Of a stretch of DNA of 64,000 nt, positions 33,717-42,438 are shown piece after piece. Numbering within the stretch: position 1 is the first letter of the stretch; every line of letters begins with the position of its first letter. The stretch is taken from assembly GCF_014297335.1 (NCBI RefSeq), contig NZ_JACOQH010000011.1:12385-76384 (forward strand), in the 5' to 3' direction. A program made the position numbers and the translations under genes. Under the pieces are notes generated by a model. The model was given only the letters and a program-made list of their open reading frames with translations, searched no databases and was not told where the DNA came from. This stretch comes from Roseburia_D yibonii. Lineage in GTDB: Bacteria > Bacillota > Clostridia > Lachnospirales > Lachnospiraceae.

Positions 33717-35153
33717 TCAGTTTTCTGACCCTGCGGATTTTTCCTTTGCGAGCGGGAGCGTGAAGATAAATTCCGTTCCGACTCCTTCGGTACTTATGAC
33801 ATTGATATTTTCACCGTGTGCCTGAATGATCTCCTTTACGATGGCAAGTCCGAGACCGGTTCCCTTCTTGTCCTTGCCACGGGAGAGATCCGTCTTGTAA
33901 AAGCGTTCCCAGATCTTGTTCAGGCTGTCCTTCGGGATGCCGATCCCGGTGTCTTTGACCGATACAAAGACTTTCCCGTTCTTTTCGGTCGTTTCGATCG
34001 TAATCGTAGAATCGTTGTGGCTGAACTTGATCGCGTTATCGATCAGGTTGTAGACGACCTGCTCGATCTTGCTCATGTCCGCGCGCACAAAGAGCGTCTG
34101 CCCGGTCAGGATCAGTTCAAAGGAGAGATGCTTTTCCTTGCAGCGCCCCTCGAACGTCATGGCAGTCATCTTGATCACATGGTTGATATCGAAATTTCCG
34201 GTGTCCAGGATGGTTCTGCCGTGCGAACCGTATTTATTCAGCTCGAGAATGCTGTTGGTCAGCTTGTTCAGGCGTTCGGTCTCAAACAGGATGATGTTCA
34301 GATACTTGTCCTGCAATTCCGGCGGGATCGTGCCGTCCAGCATGGCTTCCACATAGCCTTTGATCGAAGTGAGCGGCGAGCGGAAATCGTGCGAGACATT
34401 GGAAACAAATTTACGCTGGTCTTCCTCGAGGGTATTCATCTCGTTTGCCATATAGTCGATCGAGGCGGCAAGATAACCGATCTCGTCGTTGGTATGTACA
34501 TCGATCTTTTTGGAAAAATCACCGTCTGCATAGCGCGCGACCGACTTCGCGATCTTGTGGATCGGGTGGACCACAAAGAAAACAAACAGGATGATAAGGA
34601 GCAGCGCGCATGCCGCTAACAGTCCGAGTGTCAGGTAGGAAAAGTTCAACAGACGGTTGTTAAACGAGGTGATCACCGATAGGGGCTTGTGGATAACGAT
34701 ATAACCCTTCACCTTGTAATTTACAGTGATCGGCGCGAAGACGCTTAAATAATCCTGCGAAAAATAATTATAAAAATGTCCGATCTGATAATAACGGCTG
34801 CCGAAATCCGTCGCGTTAAAGCTGTCGATGCGCTCTAAATTGCTCAGATCCACCGGCGCGCCGGAATTGACCAGAATGTCCCCGTCGGTATTGATCAGCC
34901 AGATCTCAGACGAAAGATAGGTATCGAGAGCCTCAAACTGGTTGTTTAGATCAGAAAGGGTCATGGTATTTTTGTAATATTCGGCGGCATATTTGTTGGC
35001 AACGAGCGTCGCCTCACGGTAGAGATCCGAAGCCGTGTGCTTTTCCAGATAGTGAAGCTCGACCTCGGCGGTCACGGTGGAAACCAGGATAAACCCCAGA
35101 ATGCCAAAGATCAGATAGCCGAGCAGGAGCTTCCAATACAGTGTCTTTTTCAT
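33717..35153 (-). CDS. Sensor histidine kinase (HAMP, HisKA, HATPase)
   Basis: The 478-residue kinase has a first membrane helix at about 8-30, an extracytoplasmic domain (about 31-170), a second helix (about 175-197), a HAMP domain (about 198-250), and a HisKA domain whose phospho-acceptor His is in VSNVSHDFRSPLTSIKGY. The HATPase follows with NLIDNAIKFS (N box), DTGIGIP (G1) and GTGLGLAIV (G2). It is encoded 19 bases after the response regulator gene on the same strand. The signal is unknown; the layout resembles cell-envelope kinases such as PhoR/ResE types. Confidence 0.92.
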   Translation of the reverse strand: MKKTLYWKLLLGYLIFGILGFILVSTVTAEVELHYLEKHTASDLYREATLVANKYAAEYYKNTMTLSDLNNQFEALDTYLSSEIWLINTDGDILVNSGAPVDLSNLERIDSFNATDFGSRYYQIGHFYNYFSQDYLSVFAPITVNYKVKGYIVIHKPLSVITSFNNRLLNFSYLTLGLLAACALLLIILFVFFVVHPIHKIAKSVARYADGDFSKKIDVHTNDEIGYLAASIDYMANEMNTLEEDQRKFVSNVSHDFRSPLTSIKGYVEAMLDGTIPPELQDKYLNIILFETERLNKLTNSILELNKYGSHGRTILDTGNFDINHVIKMTAMTFEGRCKEKHLSFELILTGQTLFVRADMSKIEQVVYNLIDNAIKFSHNDSTITIETTEKNGKVFVSVKDTGIGIPKDSLNKIWERFYKTDLSRGKDKKGTGLGLAIVKEIIQAHGENINVISTEGVGTEFIFTLPLAKEKSAGSEN

Positions 35154-35172
35154 GTTATGTAAACCTCTTGCG

Positions 35173-35874
35173 TCAATCCTTTACCTCAAACTTGTAGCCG
35201 ATGCCCCAGACCGTGGCAAGGCTCCAGGAAGCGTTGTCCTTGATCTTTTCTCTCAGACGTTTGACATGGACATCCACGGTACGCGTATCTCCGATGTATT
35301 CATAGCCCCAGATGTGGTCGAGAAGCTGTTCCCTTGTGAACACCTGGTTCGGAGAGGAGGCAAGGAAATACAAAAGTTCGAGTTCCTTTGGCGGCATGTC
35401 GATGGGCTGTCCCTGATAGAGCACGGAATAGTTGGAAAGGTTGATGACCAGATCCGGATATTCCACACACTTGATATCCGCGGCGGGAGCGTCCGGTTTC
35501 GCGGGCTGGAAACGGCGCAGGACCGCTTTTACCCGGGCAACCAGCTCCTTGGAATCAAACGGTTTCATGATATAGTCATCGGCACCAAGTTCAAGTCCTA
35601 ACACTTTGTCGAAGATCTCGCCCTTTGCCGAGAGCATGATGATCGGGACGTTAGATTTTCCCCGGATCTCCCGGCAGACCTGATAGCCGTCAATGCCCGG
35701 AAGCATCAGATCAAGGAGGATCAGGTTCGGACGGTAGGATTCAAAAGCTTTTAAGGCATCTTCTCCGTCATTTACGATTTCCGTATCATAACACTCTTTG
35801 GTCAGATAAAGAGAGATCAGTTCTGCGATATTATTGTCATCATCTACGATTAAAATTTTCTGTTTTGCTGCCAT
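35173..35874 (-). CDS. OmpR family DNA-binding response regulator
   Basis: The 233-residue regulator has a receiver domain with the acidic pair in IVDDDNN, the phosphorylation Asp in LILLDLMLPGIDGY, the Thr/Ser switch position in MLSAKGE and the conserved Lys in DYIMKPF. A winged-helix output domain follows from about residue 130 (LTPKELELL-like MPPKELELLYFL, then DHIWGYEYIGDTRTVDVHVKRLREKI). It lies between mutS2 and the kinase gene, all on the minus strand with short gaps (26 and 19 bases), so the three may be co-transcribed. Confidence 0.94.
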   Translation of the reverse strand: MAAKQKILIVDDDNNIAELISLYLTKECYDTEIVNDGEDALKAFESYRPNLILLDLMLPGIDGYQVCREIRGKSNVPIIMLSAKGEIFDKVLGLELGADDYIMKPFDSKELVARVKAVLRRFQPAKPDAPAADIKCVEYPDLVINLSNYSVLYQGQPIDMPPKELELLYFLASSPNQVFTREQLLDHIWGYEYIGDTRTVDVHVKRLREKIKDNASWSLATVWGIGYKFEVKD

Positions 35875-35900
35875 AAATACCTCCGTTCAAATTTTTTTGT

Positions 35901-38288
35901 CTATTCAAATTCTGCGATCGTCACACCGGCATCGCCTTCCCCAAACTCGCCGAGGTGAAAGGATTTTACATATTTTAAGCGCTTTAAGTGCTTGTGTACC
36001 GCGGCGCGCAGTGCGCCGGTGCCCTTGCCGTGGACGATACGGACGGAAGGCAGATGCGCGATATAGGCGTCATCCAGATACTTGTCGAGCACAGCGATCG
36101 CCTCGTCTGTCGTCATGCCGATCAGATTGATCTCGGTGGAGACGGACGCGGATTTCGACATACGGATCTTTCCGGAACCGGATTTGCCGTTTGTCTTTTT
36201 GGCTGCCGCAGGCACGGTATCGTCCGGGAGCAGTACCAGATCCCGCACATTGACCAGAGAGCGCAGAATGCCCATCTGCACATAGAGATCGCCTCTTGCG
36301 TTTGGCAGGGTGTGGACGGTTCCGGTCAGATTCATGCTGAGTACCTTGACACGGTCACCGATGCGCAGGTTCTTTGGCGCGTTTCCGGCAGGAGCCTGTT
36401 TTTTCTTTGTGCCCGCCATGTTCTTTTCCGCAGCGGACATTTTATCACGGATCTTCGAGCGCTGTTTTTCCATCTCGCTGACCGGCGCATGGGTAGTGCC
36501 GTATTTGTTGAAATTGCGGATGGAAGTGTCAGCGACGTCTTTTGCTTCTTTTAAGATCGCGTAGGCCTGTTCATTTGCCTCACGCAGGATCTTGTCACGG
36601 CTCTCGTCAAGCCGTTCCTGTTTGGCTTCCAGTTTTTTCTTTAAGGAGGCAACCTCCGCCTTGTACTGGTTGATCTCAAGCCGTTCCTTTTCAATGGTAA
36701 CGCGGCTCGATTCGAGGTCTGCGATCAGATCCTCGAAATTCTGCTCACTCGTGGTGATCCTGGTCTTCGCGTCCTCGATAATGTCGGCGGAAAGTCCGAG
36801 TTTGCCGGAGATCGCAAATGCGTTACTTTTGCCCGGGATCCCGATGAGCAGGCGGTAAGTCGGACTTAATGTCTCCACGCTGAATTCACAGCAGGCGTTC
36901 TCCACACCGGGTGTCTCGAGCGCAAACACCTTGATCTCGCTGTAATGCGTGGTCGCCATGGTGCGTATGCCGCGCGCGTGCAGCTTTGAGAGGATCGAGA
37001 TCGCGAGCGCGGCACCTTCGGTTGGGTCGGTTCCGGCGCAGAGCTCATCAAAAAGAACCAGAGAGTGCTCATCCACATGATCTAAGATCGAAATGATATT
37101 CGTCATGTGCGAGGAGAACGTACTGAGGCTCTGTTCAATGCTCTGCTCATCTCCGATATCCGCAAAGACCTCATGAAAGACACAAAGCTCCGAGCGGTCA
37201 TTTGCGGGAATGTGAAGTCCCGCCTGCCCCATCAGCGTAAAGAGACCGACGGTCTTTAAGGACACGGTCTTTCCACCGGTGTTCGGTCCGGTGATGATAA
37301 GAAGGTCAAACGCGTCGCCCAAAGTGACATCGATCGGAACGACCTTGTGTTTGTTTAACAGCGGATGGCGTCCCTTTCGGATGTGGATATAACCGTTTTC
37401 ATTGAAAATCGGCGCGGTGCCGTTGTAGATCTTCGCGAGGGATGCTTTCGCGAAAATAAAATCAAGTTCAGTCAAAATCCGGTAATCCTCCCGGATATAT
37501 GGAATATATTCAGAGGTCAGATTACTTAAATTCGCGAGGATAACCGAGATCTCCTCCTGTTCCTTTAAGTAGAGCTCTTTTAATTCATTGTTCAGGTTGA
37601 CAACTGCCATCGGTTCGATAAAAAGCGTGGATCCGGTGGAAGACTGGTCGTGTACCATACCGGGCACCTGATTTTTGTATTCCGCCTTGACCGGAAGACA
37701 GTAGCGGCCGTTCCGCATGGTGATGACACCGTCCTGCAGACTGTTGCGGATGTTCGTGTTGTTTAACATCGCGGTCATCTGGGAGTGGACGCGGTCGTTC
37801 ATGCTGCGGATGCTTCTGCGGATATTTTTTAAGGCCGGACTTGCGTCATCCGAGATCTCATCCTCGGAAATGATGCAGCGGCGGATCTCATCCAAGAGCG
37901 GTGTCAGCGGTTCGATGCCGTCAAAGAGGTCATCCAGGGAATCCCGTGCGCCGTCCTCGGATTTTCCACGGGAAAAAGCCTTGACGCGTTTTGCCGCTTC
38001 AAGCAGGGAACTGAGTGCTAAAAATTCATCGATGCCCATCGTTCCGCCGATCTCAAGGCGCTTTAAGGAAGCCTCCATATCATGGATCCCGGAAAAAGAG
38101 ACGCTGCCTTTCTGGAAAAGTCTTGTCAGTGCGTCCGCCGTCTGGGTCTGCGCGGCTTCGATCTTTGCCTTATCGGTCATTGGTTTTAAGGAGCGGCAGA
38201 GTTCCTTCGCCTTCGGGGACGCCGCCTGCTCGGTCAGAAGATCGATGATCTTATTATATTCTAATGTTTTGAATGCCTTTTCGTTCAT
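35901..38288 (-). CDS. mutS2: Endonuclease MutS2
   Basis: MutS2 is a MutS-type ATPase without the mismatch-reading domain; it acts on recombination intermediates and rescues collided ribosomes in Firmicutes. The 795-residue protein has the core helical region, Walker A GPNTGGKTVSLKT, Walker B LVLFDELCAGTDPTEGA, a coiled-coil/KOW linker region, and a C-terminal Smr nuclease domain with the LIGMTTDEA and VRIVHGKGTGALR motifs. Length and order are typical. The next two genes on the strand are the response regulator and kinase. Confidence 0.95.
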   Translation of the reverse strand: MNEKAFKTLEYNKIIDLLTEQAASPKAKELCRSLKPMTDKAKIEAAQTQTADALTRLFQKGSVSFSGIHDMEASLKRLEIGGTMGIDEFLALSSLLEAAKRVKAFSRGKSEDGARDSLDDLFDGIEPLTPLLDEIRRCIISEDEISDDASPALKNIRRSIRSMNDRVHSQMTAMLNNTNIRNSLQDGVITMRNGRYCLPVKAEYKNQVPGMVHDQSSTGSTLFIEPMAVVNLNNELKELYLKEQEEISVILANLSNLTSEYIPYIREDYRILTELDFIFAKASLAKIYNGTAPIFNENGYIHIRKGRHPLLNKHKVVPIDVTLGDAFDLLIITGPNTGGKTVSLKTVGLFTLMGQAGLHIPANDRSELCVFHEVFADIGDEQSIEQSLSTFSSHMTNIISILDHVDEHSLVLFDELCAGTDPTEGAALAISILSKLHARGIRTMATTHYSEIKVFALETPGVENACCEFSVETLSPTYRLLIGIPGKSNAFAISGKLGLSADIIEDAKTRITTSEQNFEDLIADLESSRVTIEKERLEINQYKAEVASLKKKLEAKQERLDESRDKILREANEQAYAILKEAKDVADTSIRNFNKYGTTHAPVSEMEKQRSKIRDKMSAAEKNMAGTKKKQAPAGNAPKNLRIGDRVKVLSMNLTGTVHTLPNARGDLYVQMGILRSLVNVRDLVLLPDDTVPAAAKKTNGKSGSGKIRMSKSASVSTEINLIGMTTDEAIAVLDKYLDDAYIAHLPSVRIVHGKGTGALRAAVHKHLKRLKYVKSFHLGEFGEGDAGVTIAEFE

Positions 38289-38407
38289 TTAAATTCTCCG
38301 ATTTGTATTTCTGATTTCTGGTAGAAAGTCTACTATACATAAGTATAACCCAACCGTATGGAAATCGCAAAAAATATTTTGAGGATCCTCTAAATTCATT
38401 TAAACAG

Positions 38408-38436
38408 TTGCAACCGCCCGGAATTCAACGTATAAT
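38408..38436 (+). promoter_or_regulatory. Promoter of the HtrA-like gene
   Basis: TTGCAA (38408-38413) and a perfect TATAAT (38431-38436) are 17 bases apart, 32 bases before the start. Confidence 0.8.
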
Positions 38437-38468
38437 GGGAGCAGACCTGAGGAAATGGGGATTTTACA

Positions 38469-39746
38469 ATGCCAGAGAAAAAGGAAGATGAATTCGCGTT
38501 TATTAAGGAAAAGATAAAGGACAAGCCGGTGAGTAAAAGACAGGTACTTTCCAAAGTGGCAGTGCTTCTCGTGTCAGCCGTTGCGTTCGGGCTGATCGCG
38601 TGTCTGGTCTTTACGCTGGTGCAGCCCTATATGCAGGAGTGGCTGTATCCGGAGGAAAAACCGGTGGTGACGATTCCGAAAGACGAACTGGAACCGGAGA
38701 CAGAGCGGGAGCCGGAAAAAGATTCCGAGACAGAGAATGCCGCTCCGGTTTACATAACAGAAACGCAGGAACTGGAGACGACCGATTACCAGAAGCTGCA
38801 AAATAAGATCTACGCGATCGGCGAGGAGCAGAATAAGTCCATTGTTACGGTGACAGGCGTAAAGAGTGACATGGACTGGTTCAACACGCCTTATGAGAGC
38901 TCCGGACAGGCGAGCGGAGTTGTCATTGCGAATAACGGACAGGAGCTTTTGATCCTGACAGAGAAAAAAGTGATCACAGACGCGCAGGCGATCCGTGTGA
39001 CGTTTGTGGACGGAGCGATCGTGAACGCGGTGTTAAAGCAGTACGATGGAAATACCGGCGTGGCAGTATTAAGTGTTGCGCTATCCGACATCCCGGACGT
39101 GACGCTTGGAGCCATAAAGACAGCCGTGCTCGGCAATTCTTATGCGGTACAGCCGGGGACCGTGGTCATTGCGCTCGGAAGTCCGCTTGGGGCGAACTTT
39201 TCGATCCTGACCGGGGACATTACAGCGACCGGAAACAGCGTATCCACGCTGGACGCGACCTACCATGTCCTGAATACGGATATTGTGGGAAACAGCAGCG
39301 GCAGCGGTGTCCTGATCAATTTAAACGGAGAGATCGTCGGACTGATCATGCAGGGATACAGCAGCGGCAGTGACACGAATACGCTGACGGCAGTATCCAT
39401 TTCGGAGCTAAAAGAAGTCATCGAGAAACTTTCCAACAATCAGAGCATTCCGTATCTTGGCGCGAAATTAAGCACCGTCACGGATGAGATCTCAGCGTCC
39501 TATGATCTGCCGAAGGGCGTGTATGTGAAGTCGGTGGAGATGGATTCGCCGGCGATGAACGCGGGACTGCAGAGCGGGGATGTCATCGTGGAATTAAACG
39601 GCGCGGAGATCACGAATGTATCGGATTATACGGAAAAACTGCTTTCCCTCTCACCGAACACGAACGTGAGCATAGCAGTAAAAAGACAGGGAACAGACGG
39701 CTATACGAAGATCACCTGTACGGCAGTCGTCGGAGTTTTGGAATAA
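38469..39746 (+). CDS. HtrA/DegP-like membrane-anchored protein with degenerate catalytic triad
   Basis: The 425-residue protein has an N-terminal membrane helix (about 30-50), an acidic linker, a trypsin-like domain (about 115-315) and a PDZ domain (about 335-420, with GVYVKSVEMDSPAMNAGLQSGDVIVELNG). Aligned by eye with HtrA, the catalytic His position is Lys167 (TEKKV for TNNHV), the Asp position is Gly197 (TGVAV for TDLAV), and the Ser region reads GNSSGSGV instead of GNSGGP. It is therefore probably a non-proteolytic paralogue acting as a binding or regulatory protein outside the membrane. It is followed 17 bases later by yhaM. Confidence 0.85.
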   Translation: MPEKKEDEFAFIKEKIKDKPVSKRQVLSKVAVLLVSAVAFGLIACLVFTLVQPYMQEWLYPEEKPVVTIPKDELEPETEREPEKDSETENAAPVYITETQELETTDYQKLQNKIYAIGEEQNKSIVTVTGVKSDMDWFNTPYESSGQASGVVIANNGQELLILTEKKVITDAQAIRVTFVDGAIVNAVLKQYDGNTGVAVLSVALSDIPDVTLGAIKTAVLGNSYAVQPGTVVIALGSPLGANFSILTGDITATGNSVSTLDATYHVLNTDIVGNSSGSGVLINLNGEIVGLIMQGYSSGSDTNTLTAVSISELKEVIEKLSNNQSIPYLGAKLSTVTDEISASYDLPKGVYVKSVEMDSPAMNAGLQSGDVIVELNGAEITNVSDYTEKLLSLSPNTNVSIAVKRQGTDGYTKITCTAVVGVLE

Positions 39747-39763
39747 ATTTTGGAGGATTGGAC

Positions 39764-40711
39764 ATGAGATATATTGAAACATTGCGTGAAGGAGAAAGAG
39801 TCAACGAGGTCTTTCTCTGTAAACATAAACAGTCGGCAGTCACAAAGAACGGCAAGCCGTATGAATCTTTGATGCTGCAGGACAAGACCGGGCTTTTGGA
39901 TGCGAAGATCTGGGATCCGGGTTCACAGGGGATCGATGATTTTGACAGTCTGGATTATATCAACGTGGTCGGGGATCTGACCAGTTTTCAGGGCGCGCTG
40001 CAGTTAAATGTAAAGCGTGTGCGCAAAGTACAGCCGGGAGAATATGATCCGAAGGACTATCTTCCGGTCAGCGACCGCGATATTGATGAGATGTATGAGG
40101 AACTTACCGGATACATCACGAAAATGAAAAATCCGCATTTGAAACAGCTCGTAAGCAGCTTCTTTTTGGAGGACGCAGATTTTGAGAAACGTTTCAAATT
40201 CCATTCGGCGGCAAAGAGCGTGCATCACGGATTTGTCGGCGGACTTTTAGAGCATACGCTTGGGGTGACGAAGCTCTGTAATTATTTTGCGGACAACTAT
40301 CCGATCTTAAACCGTGACCTTCTAGTTGCCGCAGCGATGTTTCACGATATCGGAAAGCTCTCCGAGCTCTCCACATTCCCGGAAAATGATTATACCGATG
40401 CGGGACAGCTTCTCGGCCATATCATGATCGGCGCGGAAGTGGTGGGAGACCGGATCCGTGAGATCCCGGATTTCCCGGTAAAACTCGGAAATGAATTAAA
40501 GCACTGCATTCTTGCGCATCACGGAGAACTGGAATTTGGTTCCCCGAAAAAACCGGCACTCGTCGAAGCGGTTGCGCTCACGTTTGCCGATAATCTCGAC
40601 GCGAAGATGGAGACGATGAAAGAAGCGTTCGCAAAAGTGCCGGACGGAAATACGGAGTGGCTCGGCTTTAACCGTCTGTTTGATTCCAATATCAGAAAGA
40701 CCAGTATTTAA
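39764..40711 (+). CDS. yhaM: 3'-5' exoribonuclease YhaM family
   Basis: YhaM is a 3'-5' exoribonuclease with an N-terminal OB-fold and a C-terminal HD domain. The 315-residue product has the OB part (about 10-100, MLQDKTGLLDAKIWDP) and HD residues in HHGFVGGLLEHTLGV and AAMFHDIGKLSEL, plus ILAHHGELEFGSPK. I chose the ATG at 39764, seven bases after GGAGG; a TTG at 39758 is too close to the site. It is probably co-transcribed with the HtrA-like gene. Confidence 0.93.
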   Translation: MRYIETLREGERVNEVFLCKHKQSAVTKNGKPYESLMLQDKTGLLDAKIWDPGSQGIDDFDSLDYINVVGDLTSFQGALQLNVKRVRKVQPGEYDPKDYLPVSDRDIDEMYEELTGYITKMKNPHLKQLVSSFFLEDADFEKRFKFHSAAKSVHHGFVGGLLEHTLGVTKLCNYFADNYPILNRDLLVAAAMFHDIGKLSELSTFPENDYTDAGQLLGHIMIGAEVVGDRIREIPDFPVKLGNELKHCILAHHGELEFGSPKKPALVEAVALTFADNLDAKMETMKEAFAKVPDGNTEWLGFNRLFDSNIRKTSI

Positions 40712-40724
40712 AGGATGAACGATT

Positions 40725-42089
40725 TTGAAAAAAGATGATGTAATTGAAGTAAAGATAGAAGATATGGGCGTGGATGGCGAAGGCATCGGAAAGGCGGACG
40801 GCATCACGCTCTTTATCAAAGATGCCGTGATCGGTGATGTCGTGCAGGCAAAGATCATGAAGATGAAAAAGAGCTATGGTTACGCGAGACTGCTTGAAGT
40901 TCTGACATCGTCGCCTTACCGCGTGGAGCCGAAATGTCCGGTCAGCCGCCCGTGCGGTGGCTGCCAGCTTCAGGCGCTTTCCTATGACAAACAGCTGGAA
41001 TTCAAGGAAAACAAAGTGCGCAACAACTTAAAGCGCATCGGTGGATTTACGGATATTCCGATGGAACCGATCGCCGGTATGAAGGAGCCGTATCACTACC
41101 GGAACAAGGCGCAGTTTCCGATCGGCAGGGATAAAGACGGAAAGCTCACCGCCGGCTTTTACGCGGCGCGCACGCACAGCCTGATCCCGGTGGACGAATG
41201 TTATCTCGGTGCAAAGATCAATGAGCCAATCTTAGGGAAGATCTTACAGATCATGGAACAGGAGCATATCGAACCATATGATGAGAAGACGCACACAGGG
41301 CTGGTGCGTCATATTTTGATCCGTTTCGGATTTACGACCAAGGAGATTATGGTCTGTTTTATCTTAAACGGAAAAAAGCTGCCAAAACAGGAAAAATTCA
41401 TTGCCGCGCTGACTGAGATCCCCGGGATGACAAGCATTTCCGTAAATCGTAACGAAAAGGATACAAATGTGATCATGGGTGAAAAGACGATCACAATCTG
41501 GGGATCGGATTACATCACAGATTATATCGGTGACATCAAATATCAGATCTCGCCGCAGTCTTTCTATCAGGTCAATCCGGCGCAGACCAAAGTCCTGTAT
41601 GAAAAGGCACTGGAGTATGCGGGACTTACCGGCACAGAGACGGTGTGGGATCTTTACTGTGGCATCGGAACGATCTCTTTATTCCTGGCGCAGAAAGCAA
41701 AAAAAGTTTTTGGTGTGGAGATTGTGCCGCAGGCGATCGCGGATGCGAAGAAGAATGCCGCGTTAAACGATATCACAAACGTCGATTTCTTTGTCGGAAA
41801 GGCTGAAGAAGTCTATCCATCCTATGTCAGTGAGCATAAGGAGGAGGCAAAAGCCGAGGTCATCGTGGTCGATCCGCCGCGCAAGGGCTGCGAGGAGAGC
41901 CTGCTTTCTACGATCGTGTCCATGGCACCGGAGCGCATTGTGTATGTGAGCTGTGATTCCGCAACGCTCGCGCGTGACCTGAAGTATCTGTGCGGACACG
42001 GGTATGAGTTAAAGCGCGTGCAGGCGGTGGATCAGTTCTGCCAGACGGGGCATTGTGAGGCGGTGACGCTGCTGCAAAGAATTAGATAG
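40725..42089 (+). CDS. rlmD: 23S rRNA (uracil-5-)-methyltransferase, RlmD/RlmCD type
   Basis: The enzyme methylates uridines of 23S rRNA with S-adenosylmethionine. The 454-residue protein has an N-terminal TRAM domain, the iron-sulfur motif CPVSRPCGGCQLQ (around residues 70-82), a SAM-binding DLYCGIGTISLFLA, the DPPRKGCEESLL motif and the catalytic Cys in YVSCDSATLARDL. It starts with TTG after AAGGA. Its last bases overlap an open frame belonging to the Rpn remnant. It marks the left border of the AT-rich accessory island. Confidence 0.94.
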   Translation: MKKDDVIEVKIEDMGVDGEGIGKADGITLFIKDAVIGDVVQAKIMKMKKSYGYARLLEVLTSSPYRVEPKCPVSRPCGGCQLQALSYDKQLEFKENKVRNNLKRIGGFTDIPMEPIAGMKEPYHYRNKAQFPIGRDKDGKLTAGFYAARTHSLIPVDECYLGAKINEPILGKILQIMEQEHIEPYDEKTHTGLVRHILIRFGFTTKEIMVCFILNGKKLPKQEKFIAALTEIPGMTSISVNRNEKDTNVIMGEKTITIWGSDYITDYIGDIKYQISPQSFYQVNPAQTKVLYEKALEYAGLTGTETVWDLYCGIGTISLFLAQKAKKVFGVEIVPQAIADAKKNAALNDITNVDFFVGKAEEVYPSYVSEHKEEAKAEVIVVDPPRKGCEESLLSTIVSMAPERIVYVSCDSATLARDLKYLCGHGYELKRVQAVDQFCQTGHCEAVTLLQRIR

Positions 42090-42090
42090 A

Positions 42091-42327
42091 AATGAATATG
42101 ATATTCCTGTTGAGGAGAACTTCAGGAAGGATGTGAGTGTTATGTGTAACTTGAGTCAGGGAATAAAAGAAGATGGTATTGCGATTGGACGTGCGGAAGG
42201 TGAAGCAGGACTCATTATGAAAATGTATAAGAATGGTTTAACAGCAGAGCAGATAGCCTCAGCTACAGATAAGGATATAGAAGAAGTGAAAGCGATTATT
42301 GCAGGGAAGAAACCTGCGCTTGCATAA
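42091..42327 (+). pseudogene. C-terminal remnant of an Rpn family nuclease/transposase
   Basis: The frame reads NEYDIPVEENFRKDVSVMCNLSQGIKEDG and then the helix-turn-helix-like tail LTAEQIASATDKDIEEVKAII, which is the typical end of Rpn/PD-(D/E)XK family proteins in Lachnospiraceae. Homology-like sequence seems to begin within the last bases of rlmD (around 42076), and the nuclease domain is absent. The annotated-looking start at 42133 (GTG) is not a genuine gene start. A terminator follows. This is the left-edge scar of the island. Confidence 0.7.
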
Positions 42328-42347
42328 GAAAATTTTTAATGAAAATG

Positions 42348-42384
42348 AGAAGCCTTTGAGTTTAATGACTTGAAGGCTTCTGTT
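42348..42384 (+). terminator. Intrinsic terminator after the Rpn remnant
   Basis: AGAAGCCTT (42348-42356) pairs with AAGGCTTCT (42373-42381), followed by a short T-run. Confidence 0.7.
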
Positions 42385-42438
42385 TCATAGTTTGGCAAAA
42401 TCAATTAAGAAAATATTTTATGTATAGGTGGGAAATAT

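Noticed and set aside
33816..34619. 267-codon plus-strand frame opposite the histidine kinase
   Set aside because: It is antisense to a well-supported kinase with all motifs, and its product resembles only a reverse-frame translation.
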